From: CAJQQY01 sp964352225
Lineage (GTDB): Bacteria > Bacteroidota > Bacteroidia > Chitinophagales > Saprospiraceae
Length of the DNA: 9,485 bases
NCBI GenBank assembly: GCA_964352225.1
Contig: CAYGRM010000262.1
Coordinates: 1 to 9,485 of the forward strand
Reading direction: 5' to 3'
Part shown: positions 1 to 6,005 of the stretch, piece by piece
Numbering within the stretch: the stretch's first letter is position 1
Layout: each line of letters opens with the position of its first letter
Notes under the pieces: model-generated
The model's database searches: none
What the model was told of the DNA's origin: nothing
The model's input: the letters and a program-made list of their open reading frames with translations, nothing else
Program-made: the position numbers and the translations under genes

Positions 1-47
1 TTTTTACATTGAAGTTGTTTTATAATTTTACGTTAAAAAAAATAAAT

Positions 48-665
48 ATGTTGAATTTCATCAAAATAATCACATTTACTTTTTGTGTTTTTATTTTTTC
101 AAAAAATACTCACGCACAAACGTTCGAAGCGGGACTGATCGGAGGTGTAAATTTATCTCAACTCCATGGAGATGGCTTAGCTGGATTTAATCAAATCGGA
201 TTAAATGTAGGTGGCAGAATTGCCGTTCAAACAAGTGAACGATGGAAATGGAATATCGATCTTTTGTTCAGCCAAAAAGGAAGTAACAAAAGTGCTGACG
301 ATCCGAATAACTTTTTTGATAGCTATAGATTAAACTATGCAGAAGTTCCCATTATGATTTCGTTTTTAGATTGGGCAGATGATTCTAAGGAGGGCGACTT
401 TTACAAATTACATTTTACGGGAGGAATTGCTATCGGTCGTTTAGTAGATTTCAAAGTTATAGATGCCCTAGGTACTGATGTTACAGATTTACAAAACTTC
501 AACAGATTTTCCCTTGATCTCATTATTGGAGCCACATATTTTATTAATGAACACATCGGAATTAATGCTCAATATTCTTTTGCGACATTAGATGTCAGAA
601 AAGAAAAACAAGAACAATCTCTTGCAGGTAGAACTTTGACTTTTAGAGCCATTTATATGTTTTAA
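48..665 (+). CDS. PorT-family outer-membrane beta-barrel protein
   Basis: This 205-residue protein is probably a small outer-membrane barrel. The open frame extends back to a TTG at 9, but the ATG at 48 is preferred: it has an A-rich leader and gives a clean signal peptide, with K6, a hydrophobic core at residues 7-18 and a THA|Q cleavage site after residue 23. Q at +1 is common in Bacteroidota secreted proteins. The mature part alternates polar and apolar residues in glycine-rich strands (GLIGGVNLSQL, GLNVGGR), has the YAEVPIM segment near 97-103 typical of the OMP_b-brl_2/PorT-like family, and ends in the aromatic strand FRAIYMF with a C-terminal Phe. The ligand or partner is unknown; such barrels are abundant in this phylum and the fold does not give a function. 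It is followed closely by a lipoprotein gene on the same strand, so co-transcription is likely. Confidence 0.85.
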   Translation: MLNFIKIITFTFCVFIFSKNTHAQTFEAGLIGGVNLSQLHGDGLAGFNQIGLNVGGRIAVQTSERWKWNIDLLFSQKGSNKSADDPNNFFDSYRLNYAEVPIMISFLDWADDSKEGDFYKLHFTGGIAIGRLVDFKVIDALGTDVTDLQNFNRFSLDLIIGATYFINEHIGINAQYSFATLDVRKEKQEQSLAGRTLTFRAIYMF

Positions 666-693
666 TTTTTTGAAAAAAACTAACTTTTACAAT

Positions 694-1209
694 ATGATAC
701 TTCGTCTTATTACATTTTTTGCCATTGCATTTTTTGCTTTTTCATGTAACAATACTGAAAAGCCTACTGCATCAGAAACGAAAACTGAACCTACTACTCA
801 ATCACCTAAGATAGAAACTAAACTAAAATCGAATGGAAAAGCTTTGTACCCAAGTATTCCTTTCGAAACGATCAAAGCATTATATGAAAAATGCGATTAT
901 GTAGATTATAGTTTTAATAATTTACCTTTTACGATTAGCCGTCAAGAACCTACTGATCTACGTCATTCACTAGCGCAGATTGCTCAAGAAGTTGCCTTAG
1001 TGGATGAGAATTGTCCACCTTTTGGTAGAATGATTTATTATAAAGATGGGAACGTCGCTTTAGAAGGATTGATATACTTTTCAAAAGGCTGCAACTACTT
1101 TGTATTCTTAGAAAATAATCAACCTAAGTATGCTAACTTCATGACTCCTTCTGGTGTTCAATTTTTTAATGGCTTGCTAAGTCAATTTACAAAAACACCT
1201 CAACAATAA
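694..1209 (+). CDS. Lipoprotein of unknown function with three conserved-looking cysteines
   Basis: I do not recognise the family. From the ATG at 694 the protein has 171 residues. It begins with a lipoprotein signal peptide: R4, a hydrophobic core, and a lipobox AFSC with the lipidated Cys at residue 18. An alternative TTG start at 670, only 4 bases after the preceding stop, would add MKKTNFYN. That also makes a plausible signal-peptide n-region, so the start is uncertain; I preferred ATG because TTG starts are rare here and the bases before 694 look like a leader. After the Cys comes a Thr/Glu/Lys/Pro-rich tether (about 19-45), then a compact domain of about 120 residues with Cys at 67, 107 and 133, which may form a disulfide or bind something. 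No catalytic motif is visible. It probably faces the periplasm from the inner leaflet of the outer membrane. It lies between the barrel gene and the phosphatase gene, with an 18-base gap to the latter. Confidence 0.75.
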   Translation: MILRLITFFAIAFFAFSCNNTEKPTASETKTEPTTQSPKIETKLKSNGKALYPSIPFETIKALYEKCDYVDYSFNNLPFTISRQEPTDLRHSLAQIAQEVALVDENCPPFGRMIYYKDGNVALEGLIYFSKGCNYFVFLENNQPKYANFMTPSGVQFFNGLLSQFTKTPQQ

Positions 1210-1227
1210 AATTCTAAATAATTATTT

Positions 1228-2133
1228 ATGCCCCGATACGGTGTTATTGATTTAGGAACGAATACGTTTCATTTACTCATCGTTGAGGTCAATGAACTGG
1301 AAGAAGCTACTGAACTTTTTCGAGAACGTATTTTCGTAAAACTTGCTGAAGATGGGATTGGTAAAATTGGAAAAAAAGCCTATCAACGCGGTATTCAGGC
1401 TCTTTCCCATTTTCAAAAAATACTACTCGATTATCAGGTCAAAAACATTAATGCTTTTGGAACTGCCGCACTTCGTACCGCAAGTAATGGCCCTGAGTTC
1501 ATCAAAGATGCTCAATCCAAAGCCGACATCTCTATCCAGTTAATTCCAGGTTCTGAAGAAGCTCGCTTAATTCATGTAGGGGTAACTCAAGCTGTTGAAT
1601 TTGGAGAGGAGAAAGGATTGATTATGGACATTGGCGGAGGAAGTGTCGAATTTATTATTGCTGATAAAAATGAAGTTTTCTGGGCTAAAAGCTTTCCTAT
1701 TGGAGTAGCAGTATTACATAATAATTTTCATCGAGCCGAACCAATTAGCATTGAAGAAATCGATGTGCTCCATGCTCACCTTGACAGAACGCTGCAGCCA
1801 CTTTTTGAAGTTTTAAAAAAATATAAAACAAGTTGCCTTATTGGTGCTTCAGGAACCTTTGATGTGTTGGAAAAAATATTACCCCACACCCTTAAAACCC
1901 AGTTAAGTGCAACTATTGAAATCGAAAATTTCTACCCAATTTATCAAAAAATATTACACATGAACATGGAGGAAAGACGAGCCGATGAGCGGATTCCCCT
2001 CACTCGAGCAGATATGATTGTGGTCGCCTTGATTTTAATTGATTTCATCATCAAGAAAGCAAAAATTGAAAAAATAGTAGTCTCTGCCTATGCAATGAAA
2101 GAAGGAATTTTACAGGAAATGAAAAACTCGTAA
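1228..2133 (+). CDS. Ppx/GppA-family phosphatase (exopolyphosphatase-like)
   Basis: This cytoplasmic ASKHA-fold phosphohydrolase of the Ppx/GppA family is expected to remove phosphate from polyphosphate or from pppGpp. Sequence alone does not decide which. Seen in the 301 residues: the N-terminal phosphate loop IDLGTNTFHL (7-16), the GTAALRTASNG segment (78-88), IPGSEEARL (106-114) carrying the acidic catalytic position E110/E111, the second phosphate loop DIGGGSVEF (134-142) and IGASGTFDVLEK (205-216). RADMIVVALIL (260-270) and SAYAMKEGI (286-294) close the second ASKHA domain. Its length matches the short two-domain form; the C-terminal HD-like domains of the roughly 500-residue E. coli Ppx and GppA are absent. 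It follows the lipoprotein gene by 18 bases, so it may share that transcript. No polyphosphate kinase gene is visible in the window. The family call is firm and the substrate is not. Confidence 0.93.
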   Translation: MPRYGVIDLGTNTFHLLIVEVNELEEATELFRERIFVKLAEDGIGKIGKKAYQRGIQALSHFQKILLDYQVKNINAFGTAALRTASNGPEFIKDAQSKADISIQLIPGSEEARLIHVGVTQAVEFGEEKGLIMDIGGGSVEFIIADKNEVFWAKSFPIGVAVLHNNFHRAEPISIEEIDVLHAHLDRTLQPLFEVLKKYKTSCLIGASGTFDVLEKILPHTLKTQLSATIEIENFYPIYQKILHMNMEERRADERIPLTRADMIVVALILIDFIIKKAKIEKIVVSAYAMKEGILQEMKNS

Positions 2134-2141
2134 ATGTATTG

Positions 2142-2693
2142 TTACATCTTCCTCTTCTTAAAAAATCCAATCCCCTTTTTTCCAAAAAAATAAACCCAAC
2201 CTAACAATCCACCTAAAGCTAAAGGCGTAATTATCGCAAATTTTACTTTGGCAAAAAAAGCAGCTTGCTCAACTGAACCATTACTTGCAGCACTTTCCCA
2301 ATCAGCTAATAAACTCGCCAAATGTCCATTTTCAATAGTATCACAAACTCCCGCAGTAATTCCTAAAATTGCAATCAAAATGAATAGCCAATTTTTATTC
2401 ACCTCAAATTTTTTCAATAAAAGAATCCAACCCAAAATAGCTGCGCTCACATAAAAAAGAATAAACCAAACATCTTCATCCAGCGTCTCTTGTGCAGTTG
2501 CGGCCATTCCATTAGCATGAATTGCGGCAAAAAGGGTTTTGGAAAATTCTCGATCAGGAGCCATTTCAAAAGTTAAATAATTAAATTCAGGATTAGTTTT
2601 TTCCGCCAAAACAGTTTGCAGGTTTCCCAAATAAGTAGCATAATAAACAGTTCCTAAAAGAAGGATTCCAAAAAGGAAATTCAGTATTTTCAT
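2142..2693 (-). CDS. Four-helix integral membrane protein of unknown function
   Basis: This 183-residue protein has four likely membrane helices at about 4-22, 75-94, 102-118 and 149-171. The first could be read as a signal peptide, but no clean cleavage site follows. A polar stretch of about 50 residues lies between helices 1 and 2. The C-terminus ends in a basic tail (KKRKM), so it probably sits in the cytoplasm with both ends inside. A motif GVCDTIENG (115-123) falls at the end of helix 3; DxxEN after a helix recurs in other small uncharacterised four-helix proteins (recalled, not searched). No enzyme motif is seen. Its ATG overlaps the stop of the upstream thiamine-binding-like gene by one base (TAATG), which points to translational coupling and a shared role. 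It converges on the phosphatase gene, with only 8 bases between stop codons. Confidence 0.75.
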   Translation of the reverse strand: MKILNFLFGILLLGTVYYATYLGNLQTVLAEKTNPEFNYLTFEMAPDREFSKTLFAAIHANGMAATAQETLDEDVWFILFYVSAAILGWILLLKKFEVNKNWLFILIAILGITAGVCDTIENGHLASLLADWESAASNGSVEQAAFFAKVKFAIITPLALGGLLGWVYFFGKKGIGFFKKRKM

Positions 2694-2950
2694 TATTCAA
2701 AATTATAATCTAAATCTGCATTTATAAATTTCATGACCATGACCGTTTTGATTTTATCTTCAAAAACAGGTTTCATTTCTTTTTGCAATATAGTCATCAC
2801 ATCATCGTATTCTCCAAAAACCTGAGTACTCATACTATTCGTTTTTGAAGAAATATTTGGATAAGATTTTATCTTTTTAATAAATTTTAAAATATGTTCC
2901 CCAAAGTTTTCATCCAAAGGATACATGCTGATTTCAACTGATAATTTCAT
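2693..2950 (-). CDS. Thiamine-binding / YkoF-like (MTH1187, DUF77) small protein
   Basis: This 85-residue cytoplasmic protein appears to belong to the thiamine-binding domain family (MTH1187/YkoF, former DUF77). Supporting features are the opening MKLSVEISMYPL, a first strand running into a helix (about 18-28), the core motif NSMSTQVFGEYDDVM (38-52), a second helix (about 53-62) and a last strand VMVMKF. This is the ferredoxin-like beta-alpha-beta-beta-alpha-beta layout of the family, and the length fits a single-domain member. Family members have been linked to binding of thiamine or its pyrimidine moiety, and some work with transporters; the ligand here is not shown. It is the first gene of a pair with the four-helix membrane protein, joined by a TAATG overlap. 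A Bacteroidota-type -7 promoter element lies just upstream at 2971-2978. No thiamine-synthesis gene is visible in the window. Confidence 0.75.
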   Translation of the reverse strand: MKLSVEISMYPLDENFGEHILKFIKKIKSYPNISSKTNSMSTQVFGEYDDVMTILQKEMKPVFEDKIKTVMVMKFINADLDYNFE

Positions 2951-2970
2951 GATACTTTTTTCTATTTTTT

Positions 2971-2978
2971 CAAAAGTA
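2971..2978 (-). promoter_or_regulatory. Candidate -7 promoter element for the thiamine-binding-like gene pair
   Basis: Read on the minus strand this is TACTTTTG, a match to the Bacteroidota sigma-ABfr -7 consensus TAnnTTTG. It would start transcription roughly 14 bases before the ATG at 2950, giving a very short leader. No good TTG/TTTG is present at the usual -33 distance (the nearest TTG is about 32 bases upstream), so the call rests on the -7 box and its position. Confidence 0.4.
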
Positions 2979-3066
2979 AAAAAAGAATAAAGAATTTAGT
3001 CTAAAACCTTCAACTAAATCGTCGATAATCCATTCCTTTTCATTCGGTATTCCACATTTTTATCCA

Positions 3067-3074
3067 TATTTTTG
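3067..3074 (+). promoter_or_regulatory. Candidate -7 promoter element for ftsK
   Basis: TATTTTTG fits the Bacteroidota TAnnTTTG -7 consensus and is the only match on the plus strand between 3001 and the ftsK start. There is no clear TTG at the expected -33 distance. Transcription from here would start near 3081 and leave an untranslated leader of about 170 bases. Confidence 0.35.
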
Positions 3075-3194
3075 CAGACTATTAGAATCTGAGGTCAATC
3101 AAACAAAATGAGTTTGTAAACATTTTTTTTTCTTCTAGTCAAGCCAAAATTAAAATCAACACTTCCTTCGGTCGTTTTTGATTTCAATTTCACC

Positions 3195-3217
3195 TTGACA
3201 AAAAATTTGTTGACAAA
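3195..3217 (+). repeat. Direct repeat TTGACAAA x2 upstream of ftsK
   Basis: Two identical TTGACAAA octamers (3195-3202 and 3210-3217) start 15 bases apart, about 40-60 bases before the ftsK ATG. Each contains the TTGACA hexamer, but no -10 or TAnnTTTG element follows at a suitable distance. They may be a regulator's direct-repeat site or a chance AT-rich pattern. Confidence 0.35.
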
Positions 3218-3253
3218 CATTAAAAAAAGAGAAACACTAACATTATACAAGCA

Positions 3254-5797
3254 ATGGCCAGAAAACAAAGTAAGGGACAACTCAATTTTTCTTTTCCAAA
3301 ATTTCAGGACGAACGGATATACAAGCTACTCGGCCTGCTCTGCATTTTCATTGCTCTATACCTCTTTATAGCATTCGCTTCATATTTATTTACCTGGCAA
3401 ATTGATCAATCTTTAGTCTTGGAACACTCTTGGGGCTTTCTTTATGAGGGTGACATAGGAGCTGCTAACTGGCTTGGTCGATTGGGGGCAATTATTTCCA
3501 ATATGTTTTTTTATTGGGGCTTCGGATTGCCGTCATTTATCTTCATTTATGTTTTTGGGAGGTTAGGACTTAATACTATTAGAGAGCGACCTTTTAGCGA
3601 AAATATTCCAATGTTTTGGAATGGATTTATCTTGTTATTGTTTTTATCTATTCTTTTTCACTTTATTTTTCAGAGTTCAGGATTTCCATACGGAGGTGCT
3701 TTTGGAAAAGCGACAACGAATTGGTTATTGAAATTTATCGGAACTATTGGCCTGATTGCGTTACTTGTATTTTCAGGATTCACAGCCTTCATTTGGGCGA
3801 ATAATCCAAACTTTAATGAGCTGACTTTCGAAAAAGTAATTTCAGATATTCGTTTCTTTTTTGAAGATTTGTTAAGCGGTAATTTTTTAGGAAAAAAGAA
3901 AAAACGTAGCCCTCAAGTTGCTCCCAAAAGAGAAACTTCAACTTCAGGTGGATTACTTCCTAGAACTTCAAGTGCTTCATCTACTAAATCGACTGACCTT
4001 TCTACCGATTTTGAAATATCTACTGGCGAAACGGGAAGTCCTGCTCCAACCGATGAAACCCCTGAAGTTAAAAAAGGCCAACTCGCATTTGATTTGGAAA
4101 AAAGAAATAGAGAAAAACCTCAAACACTTCGCTCGGGTGAAGCTGAAATGGAAATCTCTGCTCCTACTCCTTTCGTTCCAAGTGAAGATGATGAGCCAAA
4201 CAACCCCTCAACTACATTGACTTCGGACTACGCGGAAACTACTTTGGAGATCCAAACGGATAATAAATTGCACACCGAGCCTTACGATCCAACCTTGGAT
4301 TTATCGCACTATGAGCACCCTGTAACTTCATTGTTAGAAGATTATAATGTTGATAATTTCGAAATAGATCGGCAAGAGTTGGAGCAAAATAAAGATCAGA
4401 TTATTGAGACCTTATTAAATTATAAAATCGAGATCGTAAAAATCAAAGCGACTATCGGACCAACAGTTACACTTTATGAAATTGTTCCTGCACCAGGTGT
4501 TCGTATTTCCAAAATTAAAAACTTGGAAGATGATATTGCTTTGAGTTTGTCGGCCATGGGAATTCGGATTATTGCTCCGATCCCAGGAAAAGGAACTATC
4601 GGTATCGAGGTAGCCAATAAAAATACTCAGATCGTTTCTCTCAAAGAATTATTGCAATCAGATAAATACAAGCGAGCTAAAATGGACTTGCCGATTGCCT
4701 TGGGTAAAACCATTCAAAATGAAGTATTCGTTGCCGACTTGGCGAAGATGCCTCACCTTTTGATTGCAGGTGCGACGGGACAAGGAAAGTCTGTGGGGAT
4801 CAATGTTATTTTGATGTCTTTGCTTTACAAAAAGCACCCTTCGCAAATCAAATTGGTTTTGATTGATCCGAAGAAAGTGGAGCTTTTTCCATATAGCAAA
4901 ATTGAAAATCATTTCTTGGCTTACTTGCCAGGCCTGGACGAACCGATTGTAACCGATGTGACGAAAGTAGTTCACACTTTGAACTCGTTGATGATTGAGA
5001 TGGATACTCGATATGATTTATTGAAAAAAGCTCATGCCAGAAATATTCGAGAATATAATGAGAAATTTATTTCACGTAGATTAAATCCCAACAAAGGACA
5101 TAAATTCATGCCTTTCATTATCCTTGTCGTGGATGAGTTTGCAGATTTGATTATGACTGCTGGGAAAGAAGTAGAATTGCCGATTGGTCGATTAGCACAG
5201 CTATCACGGGCGGTTGGAATTCACTTAATCATTGCAACTCAGCGTCCTTCGGTAAATATTATTACGGGGGTAATCAAAGCCAACTTCCCTGCACGTATTG
5301 CCTTTAAAGTAACAGCAAGAGTTGATTCAAGAACGATATTAGATACTGGTGGTGCTGATCGATTGATTGGTCGCGGAGATATGTTGTTATCCTATGGAAG
5401 TGACTTAGTTCGACTACAATGTGCATTCGTCGATACACCTGAAGTAGAAAAGGTTATTAACTTTATTGGATCGCAAAGAGGATACGCTACGCCATTCTTT
5501 TTACCTGAATTTCATGGCGACGATGATGATAGTGACAAGCCAGGCGCAGTCAATACCAAAGACTTAGATGACAACTTTGAAGATGCCGCAAGATTGATTG
5601 TTCAAAATCAACATGGATCAACTTCGATGATACAAAGAAGACTAAAATTAGGATATAATCGTGCTGGTCGAATCATGGACCAATTGGAGGCTTTGGGAAT
5701 TGTGGGCCCAAGTGTGGGGAGTAAAGCCAGAGAAGTTTTAATATATGACGAGATAGAATTGGAACGGTATTTGGAAGATATTAGAACTAGGAAATAG
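3254..5797 (+). CDS. ftsK: DNA translocase FtsK
   Basis: This is a septum-located, ATP-driven DNA pump that clears and sorts chromosome termini during division. The 847 residues contain the full FtsK/SpoIIIE plan. Four membrane helices lie at about 23-46, 80-102, 121-139 and 161-182, followed by a basic turn (KKKKR, 214-218). A Ser/Thr/Pro/Glu-rich linker runs to about residue 345 and the alpha domain spans about 355-480. The RecA-like beta motor has Walker A GATGQGKS (506-513, K512) and Walker B ILVVDEFADL (623-632, D627/E628), plus ATQRPSVNIITG (661-672). A C-terminal winged-helix gamma domain (about 775-835) carries QRRLKLGYNRAGRIMDQLE, which reads the polar guide sequences and, where present, contacts XerD. 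The linker is short compared with E. coli FtsK (1329 aa) and typical of compact forms. The ATG at 3254 directly precedes the basic cytoplasmic N-terminus. It is transcribed alone, with terminators just downstream. Confidence 0.97.
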   Translation: MARKQSKGQLNFSFPKFQDERIYKLLGLLCIFIALYLFIAFASYLFTWQIDQSLVLEHSWGFLYEGDIGAANWLGRLGAIISNMFFYWGFGLPSFIFIYVFGRLGLNTIRERPFSENIPMFWNGFILLLFLSILFHFIFQSSGFPYGGAFGKATTNWLLKFIGTIGLIALLVFSGFTAFIWANNPNFNELTFEKVISDIRFFFEDLLSGNFLGKKKKRSPQVAPKRETSTSGGLLPRTSSASSTKSTDLSTDFEISTGETGSPAPTDETPEVKKGQLAFDLEKRNREKPQTLRSGEAEMEISAPTPFVPSEDDEPNNPSTTLTSDYAETTLEIQTDNKLHTEPYDPTLDLSHYEHPVTSLLEDYNVDNFEIDRQELEQNKDQIIETLLNYKIEIVKIKATIGPTVTLYEIVPAPGVRISKIKNLEDDIALSLSAMGIRIIAPIPGKGTIGIEVANKNTQIVSLKELLQSDKYKRAKMDLPIALGKTIQNEVFVADLAKMPHLLIAGATGQGKSVGINVILMSLLYKKHPSQIKLVLIDPKKVELFPYSKIENHFLAYLPGLDEPIVTDVTKVVHTLNSLMIEMDTRYDLLKKAHARNIREYNEKFISRRLNPNKGHKFMPFIILVVDEFADLIMTAGKEVELPIGRLAQLSRAVGIHLIIATQRPSVNIITGVIKANFPARIAFKVTARVDSRTILDTGGADRLIGRGDMLLSYGSDLVRLQCAFVDTPEVEKVINFIGSQRGYATPFFLPEFHGDDDDSDKPGAVNTKDLDDNFEDAARLIVQNQHGSTSMIQRRLKLGYNRAGRIMDQLEALGIVGPSVGSKAREVLIYDEIELERYLEDIRTRK

Positions 5798-5804
5798 GAG
5801 GCAA

Positions 5805-5825
5805 CTTCGTAATAATATTACGAAG
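5805..5825. repeat. Perfect 21-base palindrome after ftsK
   Basis: The 10-base arms CTTCGTAATA and TATTACGAAG are exact reverse complements around one central A. It begins 8 bases after the ftsK stop and sits directly before the first terminator. No T-run follows, so on its own it is not an intrinsic terminator. It may stabilise the 3' end of the mRNA or be a protein-binding palindrome. Confidence 0.6.
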
Positions 5826-5830
5826 CCACA

Positions 5831-5863
5831 ACCCGGCAAATCATTGATTTGCTGGGTTTTTTT
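5831..5863 (+). terminator. Intrinsic terminator of ftsK
   Basis: A 13-base stem (ACCCGGCAAATCA with TGATTTGCTGGGT, one G-U pair, minimal loop; effectively about 11-12 pairs closing a short loop) is followed by seven T's at 5857-5863. It lies 33 bases after the ftsK stop and is the best terminator in the window. Confidence 0.88.
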
Positions 5864-5889
5864 ATGCCTATTCTTAAAGTTAAAAACAT

Positions 5890-5926
5890 AACGCGATCAA
5901 TGCTTAATGCATCGGTCGCGTTTTTT
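5890..5926 (+). terminator. Second, tandem intrinsic terminator
   Basis: ACGCGATCAATGC (5891-5903) pairs with GCATCGGTCGCGT (5909-5921), with one A-C mismatch and one T-G wobble, around the loop TTAAT. The outer A5890-T5922 pair extends the stem, and six T's follow. No gene lies between it and the first terminator, so it appears to be a back-up terminator for ftsK that insulates the downstream peptidase gene. Confidence 0.75.
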
Positions 5927-6005
5927 ATTTGTCTTTATAATCAAAAGTTTTTCACTACATTTAATCTTTAATACTCCAATTTATTTTTAACCAAAACCAA
6001 AATCC

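Larger units (their letters stand above)
2951..3253. other. Divergent intergenic region between the thiamine-binding-like gene and ftsK
   Basis: This 303-base stretch holds no convincing gene. It is very AT-rich and contains a -7 element for each direction (2971-2978 minus, 3067-3074 plus). It also has an imperfect inverted repeat (3147-3159 with 3178-3190, one mismatch, 18-base loop) and two direct copies of TTGACAAA shortly before ftsK. If the plus-strand element is used, ftsK has a leader of about 170 bases. A 61-codon minus-strand open frame covers part of it, but it runs into ftsK and looks like chance. Confidence 0.6.

Noticed and set aside
9..47. TTG-started extension of the outer-membrane barrel gene
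   Set aside because: It adds 13 residues ahead of an already complete signal peptide, and its bases look like an A-rich untranslated leader.
3095..3280. 61-codon minus-strand open frame upstream of and into ftsK
   Set aside because: It overlaps the ftsK start and its promoter region, has no recognisable protein feature beyond AT-driven hydrophobic residues, and fits a chance frame.
3918..4220. 100-codon plus-strand frame inside the ftsK linker
   Set aside because: It lies wholly within ftsK in another frame, and its Leu/Lys-rich composition is what a shifted Ser/Thr/Pro/Glu-rich linker gives.
4658..4975. 105-codon minus-strand frame opposite the FtsK motor domain
   Set aside because: It is antisense to the highly conserved Walker A region, with no domain or leader of its own.
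5928..5963. Possible promoter for the S9 peptidase (TTTG then TACATTTA)
   Set aside because: The -7 box lacks the final G and the 24-base spacing is too long for the consensus, so it was not listed as a feature.
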